Below are positions 1 through 3,887 of a stretch of 5,532 nucleotides of DNA, one piece after another. This stretch comes from Flavobacteriaceae bacterium (GTDB lineage: Bacteria > Bacteroidota > Bacteroidia > Flavobacteriales > Flavobacteriaceae), in NCBI GenBank assembly GCA_016763595.1, contig JAESTN010000136.1, positions 1 to 5,532 of the forward strand, read 5' to 3'. Position 1 is the stretch's first letter, and each line of letters opens with the position of its first letter. The notes under the pieces are model-generated. The model made no database searches. It saw only the letters and a list, made by a program, of their open reading frames with translations, and was not told the DNA's origin. The translations under genes were made by a program, and so were the position numbers.

Positions 1-209
1 ACTTTGACACTTTAGGTACGTATTACAACCAATATGAATTATATGATCTGGAAAAGGATCCACAAGAAATAACCAATTTAGCCTATGATCCTGCGTATGC
101 AGAAACCAGAGCGCAATTAGAAAAAGAGTTGCATGCACTGGAAATAAAAAATCTCCGAGCGGTTTCCATTCCAAAAGAACAGGAAGCGCCAGTACCAGTA
201 AGTTCGTAA
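1..209 (+). CDS. Sulfatase, C-terminal fragment (5' end outside window)
   Basis: The frame starting at base 3 is open from the left edge to TAA at 207-209 and gives the last 68 residues of a protein. It contains YELYDLEKDPQEITNLA followed by DPAYAETRAQLEKELHAL. This is the characteristic C-terminal signature of the type I sulfatase family (formylglycine-dependent arylsulfatases), in which an 'LYDLxxDPxExxNLA' strand-turn is followed by a helix that closes the C-terminal subdomain. Family members hydrolyse sulfate esters, in Bacteroidota often on sulfated polysaccharides and usually in the periplasm or at the cell surface. The catalytic C/S-x-P-S-R motif, the metal ligands and any signal peptide lie upstream and cannot be seen, so the substrate and activity are unknown. 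The last 15 or so residues (KEQEAPVPVSS) are a low-complexity tail. A strong stem-loop begins 18 bases after the stop codon. Confidence 0.85.
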   Translation, partial: FDTLGTYYNQYELYDLEKDPQEITNLAYDPAYAETRAQLEKELHALEIKNLRAVSIPKEQEAPVPVSS

Positions 210-226
210 TAAAATTTGTTAATTAA

Positions 227-286
227 GCTCAGAAAAACCTCGCATTTGCTGAATTTATTTCAGTATTGCTAGGTTTTTCTATGAGC
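227..286 (+). terminator. Long stem-loop after the sulfatase gene, probable terminator
   Basis: Bases 227-240 (GCTCAGAAAAACCT) pair with 271-286 (AGGTTTTTCTATGAGC), a 14-bp stem interrupted only by a 2-base bulge (TA at 280-281). The hairpin continues inwards with GCA 242-244/TGC 267-269 and CTGAA 249-253/TTCAG 259-263, leaving a small T-rich loop. A stem with an A-tract on the 5' arm and a T-tract on the 3' arm is a common form of intrinsic terminator in Bacteroidota. Its place just after the stop codon supports that role. There is no pure T-run directly after the stem, so termination is inferred. It probably separates the sulfatase from the lipoprotein gene downstream. Confidence 0.7.
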
Positions 287-293
287 AAATATC

Positions 294-327
294 AATGCGA
301 GAAAAACGCTGCAGTCTCATGAAACAA
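294..327 (+). repeat. Degenerate 34-base repeat, copy 1
   Basis: This copy aligns without gaps to 351-384 at 24 of 34 positions. The shared parts are TGCGAG near the start, AA and CG in the middle, and TCTC-TG-AAA at the end. Copy 1 is the more diverged from the 'TCATTGCGAG...AATCTC' type of dispersed repeat that I recall from Bacteroidota intergenic regions. That family assignment is from memory. The internal similarity is directly visible. Confidence 0.5.
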
Positions 328-350
328 ACACCAATTACTTTCAATCTGTC

Positions 351-384
351 ATTGCGAGCAACCCGTGGAAATCTCGTGAAATAA
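351..384 (+). repeat. Degenerate 34-base repeat, copy 2
   Basis: This copy reads ATTGCGAGCAACCCGTGG, then AAATCTCGTGAAATAA, preceded by CTGTC. It begins 57 bases after copy 1 and lies in the same orientation. The TCATTGCGAG...AATCTC pattern resembles a short dispersed extragenic repeat common in Bacteroidota and some other bacteria (recollection, not a search result). No coding function is suggested. Confidence 0.55.
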
Positions 385-394
385 AAAACACAGC

Positions 395-412
395 TCGTAA
401 ATAAATTTACGA
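395..412. promoter_or_regulatory. Perfect 8-2-8 palindrome, possible operator
   Basis: TCGTAAAT-AA-ATTTACGA is a perfect inverted repeat of 8 bases around a 2-base centre. The gap is too short for a full-length hairpin, which makes a site for a dimeric DNA-binding protein more likely than an RNA structure. It ends 163 bases before the lipoprotein start at 576, which is far for a repressor site unless the promoter lies in that region. The symmetry is directly visible, but the regulatory role is inferred. Confidence 0.35.
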
Positions 413-575
413 TTACAGCATTTTACCGAGTGTTTCGAAAATATATTTACACAATACACACTAAGAAATACTATTAACTACCTAAACTCAACATTCAACA
501 AACAGCAACCAACACTCCTTTTAAACGATTAAAGAGATCTATATAAATTATACACACCTACTAAAATCCCACATC

Positions 576-2090
576 ATGAAATATTTCAGATTCTGCTTGC
601 TATGCACTTGTATCGCAATGCTATCCTGTCAAGACAGTTCAAACTTGCATACTAATGCACTGATAAAAGCATCCTTTAAAAGTGAAATAACAAGGTATTC
701 AAGTTCGCAACAGCCGGGATATAGAGCTGGTACCTACCCAACCACTTGGCCGGTTGATATGGCAAACTTAAACCGCACAAACACAGTGGTAGATGCGGGT
801 TTACCAAAAGGGTTTGACCCCAAACTATTGAGGGTTGAAAGCATTAACATGCCTTTTCCAACTTTTGCTTATACACGAGATAAGGATCAAGTATTTGTAT
901 TGGGTGGAGTTCCTTATATTTTAGATATGTATGACAGCGATATCAAAACAGGAGATCCTGGACAACCAAATCCTATCTACTACAATAAATCTGTTCCATA
1001 TCTGATGAAAATAAATCCATTGACCTTAGATACTTTACGTGTAAATCTAAATGGAGGTGGTGGATCAAATTATGTTGGTGGTGCCCTAGTTCACGAGAAT
1101 GGATTTGTCTATGCAGTAGTAAAAGCACTACTATTTAAAATAGACCCTTCAAATATGAAAATACTAGACAGCTTGCATCTGCCTTTGCCGGGCTTAGGAA
1201 ACACTGTTTATAATGGGCTTGCCGTAAGTGCAAATGGAAATATCGTTACCAAATCCACCATTTTTGGTACTGCAAAAGGGGATAATTCATTTATTCTTGT
1301 AGATCCAGATTCGTTGAAAATAAAATTTAAACTGGCTCAAGAAACAGCCTCTCCAAGGTTAACATTATCTAACGATTCTCTGGGAAACGAATACATCTAC
1401 CATTTAAATCTAAACTATACCTATCGGATGAAGGTTCTCAAAGATAGCTTAGCAATTGACTCACTTTGGATGGCGGCATATGCGCCTTATGGCACCATTG
1501 ATAATGAAGAACCTACATCGCCCGTTATTGCATATAACAAAGTTCATTATACAACCAATACTGTATTTTCTGCAGATAACTCAATGAAAATATTTTGGCA
1601 AGATACAGATCGCACCTATTATAGTGACCGCGACACATTAGGTGGCGATTATATGTTTAAGGATACCATTAAAAATGGCTATAACTTTTTTCATTTAAGT
1701 ATCGATGACGTCATCACAAACATCATTATTGGTTCTGACCAAGGCAATGGAACCATTGCTGGCTTAAGAATAAACGCTTCAAATCAACTCGAGCGCATTT
1801 GGGAAAAGAGCTATAATATTAGTGCTAGACCTGCAATTGTGGCGGATAGAAAAATGGTGTATCTCAATCATTTCGAACATACAAGCGAAACTGAGGGTTC
1901 TGATTATTTTATTGTGTTGGATTTAATAACGGGAAAAGAATTAGCGAGAATAAAAACACCAGCTACGAGCCCAACAATTGCAACTATTGTTGTTGGAATG
2001 AACAATGATGTCTATTACTGTAGCAATGAACCTGGCACTAAAAATGGGTTTTTCCATCGGTTTTATATTGATCTAAACAGTACACCTTAA
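576..2090 (+). CDS. Predicted beta-propeller-like lipoprotein, function unknown
   Basis: This is a 504-residue exported protein. Residues 1-17 form a short basic start and a hydrophobic stretch that ends at Cys18 (AMLSC-QDSS). This looks like a lipoprotein signal with a slightly unusual lipobox (Met at -3). The acidic residue soon after the Cys is compatible with surface export in Bacteroidota. The body has several strand-turn repeats of the form 'Y/F-L-x-K/V-I/D-DP-x-S/T-L-x-I/T-L' at about residues 142-157, 175-202 and 213-252. Similar repeats occur at 428-460 (YFIVLDLITGKELARI) and 466-485. They resemble blades of PQQ/WD-like propellers, which bind proteins or ligands. I recognise no catalytic motif. 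The ATG at 576 is chosen because the signal peptide starts there. No Shine-Dalgarno sequence precedes it, which is normal for the phylum. It appears to be transcribed alone, since a hairpin isolates it upstream and the downstream cassette region is probably foreign. The lipoprotein call is firmer than the propeller call. Confidence 0.82.
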   Translation: MKYFRFCLLCTCIAMLSCQDSSNLHTNALIKASFKSEITRYSSSQQPGYRAGTYPTTWPVDMANLNRTNTVVDAGLPKGFDPKLLRVESINMPFPTFAYTRDKDQVFVLGGVPYILDMYDSDIKTGDPGQPNPIYYNKSVPYLMKINPLTLDTLRVNLNGGGGSNYVGGALVHENGFVYAVVKALLFKIDPSNMKILDSLHLPLPGLGNTVYNGLAVSANGNIVTKSTIFGTAKGDNSFILVDPDSLKIKFKLAQETASPRLTLSNDSLGNEYIYHLNLNYTYRMKVLKDSLAIDSLWMAAYAPYGTIDNEEPTSPVIAYNKVHYTTNTVFSADNSMKIFWQDTDRTYYSDRDTLGGDYMFKDTIKNGYNFFHLSIDDVITNIIIGSDQGNGTIAGLRINASNQLERIWEKSYNISARPAIVADRKMVYLNHFEHTSETEGSDYFIVLDLITGKELARIKTPATSPTIATIVVGMNNDVYYCSNEPGTKNGFFHRFYIDLNSTP

Positions 2091-2116
2091 AGGTCATATT
2101 TCACTTTTTTTATTTC

Positions 2117-2232
2117 GGTATAACTTTTATTACATTAGCATGTAAATTACAAACAGGAACAAAAATTCCCTTTATCCGGGATATAGCTCCAGATAATAGT
2201 ACCTTAAGTAATTATATAACCAGTTAGCTGCA
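2117..2232. repeat. Possible degenerate cassette-boundary repeat (unit 0)
   Basis: The right end, GTAATTATATAACC (2205-2218 region) then AGTTAGCTGC (2222-2231 region), has the same layout as the right arms of the clear repeat downstream: an AT-rich ATTATA block, then a GTT core, then the next gene. A GGTATAAC...ATTAC segment near 2117-2133 could pair imperfectly with it, and TCCC/GGGA around 2170 could form an inner stem. Pairing is much weaker than in the 2816-3030 repeat. The call rests mainly on the GTTAGCTG end, which matches CAGCTAAC after the next gene. Confidence 0.3.
2223..2230. repeat. Left end of cassette 1 (GTTAGCTG)
   Basis: GTTAGCTG lies 6 bases before the ATG of the 188-residue lipoprotein. 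It is the exact reverse complement of CAGCTAAC at 2816-2823, just after that gene. With flanking bases, 10 of 13 positions are complementary (2223-2235 against 2811-2823). It therefore looks like the left terminal repeat of a single-gene unit. Confidence 0.45.
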
Positions 2233-2236
2233 ACCT

Positions 2237-2803
2237 ATGAACAAAACTTGTAACATTTTAATTCTACTGCTAATTCTCACCATTAGTTGTGTGAAATCTG
2301 AAAAGAAAAATATCACTTCTAATGAAGATATTTATGAATTTATGAAAGTTGTTATTAAGGAACAGAATCTGAATTTGAGTTATGGAATATCAATAAAACC
2401 AGAATCGGATTTTGACATAACTAAATCTGATAATGAAAACTTTAAATCGTTAAAAACCAATCTTGATTCCGTCGAACAAAAATCAGACTCATTAAATTGG
2501 TCTGTTAATCTGAATTCTCTAACTCTACTCTCTAACTTATCGAAAGAAGATATTTCAGAAATGATTTCACAAAAAGAGAGTTCAAAAACATTCGAATGGA
2601 ACAATGCTAGACTTGGATTTAATCTATCAAATAAGAATAATTGGTATAGCTTTTCAGTTCCATTATTTTCTAAAGATAAGAACAAGGCTGTTATGATGAT
2701 TAGGAATTTATGTCCAGGCTTATGTGGAGAAGGAAAAACCATTTTGTTTATTAAGAAAGACGGGAAATGGACTTCGAATTTAGGAATGCAATGGTTACAT
2801 TAG
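2237..2803 (+). CDS. Small lipoprotein of unknown function with CPGLCG motif
   Basis: This is a 188-residue protein with a clear N-terminal export signal: a Lys at position 3, a run of Leu/Ile (7-14) and Cys18 in LTISC, followed by the hydrophilic VKSEKKN. It is predicted to be a lipoprotein. The middle (about 45-115) is Ser/Asn/Asp/Lys-rich, with no recognisable domain. The C-terminal third has a denser pattern: 'WYSFSVPLFSKDKNKAVM' (136-153), then a CPGLCG motif with Cys159 and Cys163, then 'KTILFIKKDGKW' (167-178) and a terminal W. I recall similar 'FS.P.FSKD...CG.LCG.G...F.K..GKW' endings in uncharacterised Bacteroidota proteins, but this is not a named family. The two cysteines could form a disulfide outside the cytoplasm. 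The gene is flanked by inverted ends at 2223-2230 and 2816-2823 and is very AT-rich (25-27% G+C in two rows counted), consistent with accessory cargo. The function is unknown. Confidence 0.8.
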   Translation: MNKTCNILILLLILTISCVKSEKKNITSNEDIYEFMKVVIKEQNLNLSYGISIKPESDFDITKSDNENFKSLKTNLDSVEQKSDSLNWSVNLNSLTLLSNLSKEDISEMISQKESSKTFEWNNARLGFNLSNKNNWYSFSVPLFSKDKNKAVMMIRNLCPGLCGEGKTILFIKKDGKWTSNLGMQWLH

Positions 2804-2815
2804 AAAAAAAGGCAA

Positions 2816-2823
2816 CAGCTAAC
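2816..2823. repeat. Right end of cassette 1 (CAGCTAAC)
   Basis: This is the exact reverse complement of GTTAGCTG at 2223-2230. It begins 12 bases after the stop codon of the 188-residue lipoprotein. The shared repeat core, ACAACGTGT, starts at 2822, so the unit-specific end and the common core meet at the AAC triplet. Confidence 0.45.
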
Positions 2824-3016
2824 AACGTGTATAATTAATTGCTTCATTTACGGTGAATTAAAAATTTAGTTTTAAATTCACCTCTGAAAAAGGCTATGAA
2901 CCTTTCGGTAATAAAATTTTAAAACACTCGGTATATTTTGGCTCAGCACCTTTGTGGTTCGGTTCGCCAAAATGGCTGGTTTTAAAATTTCACCGCAACC
3001 AATCATACACAAACAC

Positions 3017-3030
3017 GTTGTGCTTAATTT
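3017..3030. repeat. Left end of cassette 2 (GTTGTGCTTAATTT)
   Basis: These 14 bases end 6 bases before the barstar ATG. Their reverse complement, AAATTAAGCACAAC, matches 3688-3701 (AAACTAAGTACAAC) at 12 of 14 positions, and both differences are transitions. The two copies bracket exactly the two-gene unit 3037-3687. Confidence 0.55.
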
Positions 3031-3036
3031 ACCAAA

Positions 3037-3315
3037 ATGAGAATTATTGAGTTAAATGGGAATAAATTTTCAAATCAAAAAGGTTTTTATCGAGAAGTAG
3101 AATCCAAAATGACTTCAGGTTTAAATTGGAAAATTGGGCAAAATTTAAATGCTTTTAATGACGTTTTGTATGGCGGATTTGGAGTTGACGAAGTGGACAA
3201 GAAACATATTTTAAAATGGCATCGAAGTGAAAAAAGCAAATCGGAACTGAAATGTTTTGACCAAATAATAGAGATAATTAAAGAACACGAAAATATCGAA
3301 TTACAATTAACATAA
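3037..3315 (+). CDS. Barstar-family ribonuclease inhibitor
   Basis: This 92-residue protein is close to the 89 residues of classical barstar, which binds and blocks the secreted RNase barnase in the cytoplasm. The order of features matches the family: an initial strand with 'IIELNGNKFSNQKGFYREV' (3-21), then W31 and the inhibitory helix 'NLNAFNDVLYGGFG' (36-49). These are followed by 'ILKWHR' (58-63), a long helix near 70-84 and a final strand, IELQLT. In barstar the helix reads NLDALWD, and Asp35 and Asp39 contact the barnase active site. Here the first is Asn38, while Asp42 is kept in the Asp39 position, so the target nuclease may differ from barnase. There is no signal peptide, as expected for a cytoplasmic inhibitor. 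No barnase-like toxin is visible in the window, so this is an orphan inhibitor. It begins 6 bases after the left cassette end and is followed without a gap by the next gene. Confidence 0.82.
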   Translation: MRIIELNGNKFSNQKGFYREVESKMTSGLNWKIGQNLNAFNDVLYGGFGVDEVDKKHILKWHRSEKSKSELKCFDQIIEIIKEHENIELQLT

Positions 3316-3687
3316 ATGCTATTCTGGAAAACTAAAAATAGAATTGAACCCAAACGGGAATTTTACTCGAAAATTGAAGAGTATTATATTGGAATTGCTG
3401 ACAATCAAATTCCGATGGAATTGCTAAATGAAATAATTTCAAAAGTAACTGACAGAATTTATAGTGATTACGAGCGATTTTGGAAACAGTATCCAAAATC
3501 ACGAAAAAGATATTCAACTTTAAAAATGGTTGATATTAAGAATCCCTTTATTCACTTTCTGATAACTGATTTCTTTAAAGAAAAAAATATCGCAGAAAGT
3601 CGGAATTTTTCAAAGATTCTGTTTAAAATGAATGAGAATGAATTTGATAAACATTTGGAATATAAAAACTGGTACGAAACGAAATAA
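3316..3687 (+). CDS. Unknown 123-residue protein coupled to the barstar gene
   Basis: The ATG at 3316 directly follows the TAA of the barstar gene (TAAATG), so the two are very likely co-transcribed and translationally coupled. The protein is soluble, charged and rich in Lys, Glu, Phe and Tyr. It has no signal peptide or membrane segment. It appears mostly helical: 'REFYSKIEEYYIGI' (14-27), 'MELLNEIISKVTDRIYSDYERFWKQYP' split across 34-60, a middle segment 'FIHFLITDFFKEKN' (78-91), and a charged end. I recognise no family or catalytic motif. Small helical proteins next to barstar-type inhibitors are often further immunity proteins, but that is only an inference from the neighbour. Base composition is AT-rich like the rest of the array (30% G+C in one row counted). 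The stop codon is followed at once by the right end of the cassette (3688). Confidence 0.72.
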   Translation: MLFWKTKNRIEPKREFYSKIEEYYIGIADNQIPMELLNEIISKVTDRIYSDYERFWKQYPKSRKRYSTLKMVDIKNPFIHFLITDFFKEKNIAESRNFSKILFKMNENEFDKHLEYKNWYETK

Positions 3688-3701
3688 AAACTAAGTACAA
3701 C
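3688..3701. repeat. Right end of cassette 2 (AAACTAAGTACAAC)
   Basis: This element starts at the base after the stop codon of the 123-residue protein. It is the inverted partner of 3017-3030, with 12 of 14 bases complementary. It merges into the shared repeat core at ACAAC. Confidence 0.55.
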
Positions 3702-3795
3702 ACCGTATAAAATTAATTGCTAGTACTCGCCTACTTTCCAAAATCCTTTCGGATTTTCTAGTTGGTTTTGTATTTACTAAATTAGGTGCCGGCAA
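3688..3795. repeat. Second cassette-boundary repeat, outer right arm missing
   Basis: The left arm, ACAACACCGTATAA then AATTAATTGC (3697-3720), parallels 2822-2842 of the complete repeat (ACAAC...GTATAA...TTAATTGC). The interior folds as TAGTA 3721-3725 with TACTA 3775-3779, TAC 3732-3734 with GTA 3770-3772, and the hairpin AAAATCC 3740-3746/GGATTTT 3751-3757 with a TTTC loop. TTGC 3717-3720 can pair with GCAA 3792-3795. Beyond this, the expected complement of the AATTAA...GTATAA...GTTG arm is absent, and the sequence runs into AAAACTAAAAACCTCG. The inner sequence differs from that of the complete repeat, so only the outer arms are conserved. The truncated side faces the TPR-PRMT gene. Confidence 0.6.
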
Positions 3796-3819
3796 AAAAC
3801 TAAAAACCTCGAAACAAGG

Positions 3820-3858
3820 GAACTATCTTTAGTTCTTCTATCCAGTGCATCGATGTAC
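3820..3858. promoter_or_regulatory. Two short dyads in the leader of the TPR-PRMT gene
   Basis: GAACTA 3820-3825 and TAGTTC 3830-3835 form a perfect 6-bp stem with a TCTT loop. Then 3845-3858 reads GTGCATCGATGTAC, a 14-base palindrome with one mismatched pair, centred on CATCGATG. They lie 30-68 bases before the ATG at 3888 and could be an operator or a leader structure. TATCTTTA (3824-3831) overlaps the first dyad and is near the Bacteroidota -7 consensus, but no -33 TTG is present at the right spacing. Function is inferred from position only. Confidence 0.28.
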
Positions 3859-3887
3859 TATGAAACTATTCTCAAATTAAAATAACT

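Larger units (their letters stand above)
287..575. other. Intergenic region with degenerate repeats and a dyad, no gene
   Basis: I see no coding frame in this stretch. It holds the two 34-base repeat copies and the 18-base palindrome listed separately. The last part, about 450-575, is A/C-rich and looks unstructured, as expected for the 5' leader of the lipoprotein gene at 576. A TATATTTA at 442-449 resembles the Bacteroidota -7 element (TAnnTTTG) but lacks the final G, and I found no TTG at the -33 spacing, so I do not call a promoter. Confidence 0.6.
2816..3030. repeat. Long structured inverted repeat between cassettes (attC-like)
   Basis: The gap between two genes folds on itself. The outer stem is a perfect 9-bp match, ACAACGTGT 2822-2830 with ACACGTTGT 3013-3021. 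Next come ATAATTAATTGC 2831-2842 and GCAACCAATCAT 2995-3006, with 9 of 12 pairs and six unpaired bases (3007-3012) on one side only. Inside are two branches. The first is a hairpin, GGTGAATT 2852-2859 with AATTCACC 2875-2882. The second is a long arm with AAATTTTAAAAC 2914-2925 pairing perfectly to GTTTTAAAATTT 2979-2990, then ATTTTGGC 2935-2942 to GCCAAAAT 2966-2973. A folded site with one-sided bulges and variable inner stems is what integron attC sites look like, but GTTGTGC does not fit the attC core GTTRRRY. It could instead be a mobile extragenic repeat unrelated to integrases. The left arm is shared with the repeat at 3688. Confidence 0.7.

Noticed and set aside
442..449. TATATTTA as a -7 promoter element for the gene at 576
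   Set aside because: The final G of TAnnTTTG is missing and there is no TTG at the -33 spacing; AT-rich DNA gives such matches by chance.
2091..2116. Terminator after the propeller lipoprotein gene
   Set aside because: There is a T-run at about 2105-2112 but no stable stem before it.
2380..2742. Open frame of 120 codons on the - strand
   Set aside because: It lies wholly inside the 188-residue lipoprotein gene, which has a convincing signal peptide and lipobox. The - strand protein has no recognisable feature.
2816..3030. Classical integron attC site
   Set aside because: The core GTTGTGC departs from GTTRRRY and no integrase gene is in the window, so I call it attC-like only.
3087..3353. 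Open frame of 88 codons on the - strand
   Set aside because: It is antisense to the barstar gene and its neighbour. The + strand reading matches a known family, so this is a shadow.
3332..3517. Open frame of 61 codons on the - strand
   Set aside because: It is antisense to the 123-residue gene, with no start context or protein signature.
2816..3795. CRISPR array
   Set aside because: The repeats are long, only partly similar, separated by genes and not regularly spaced.
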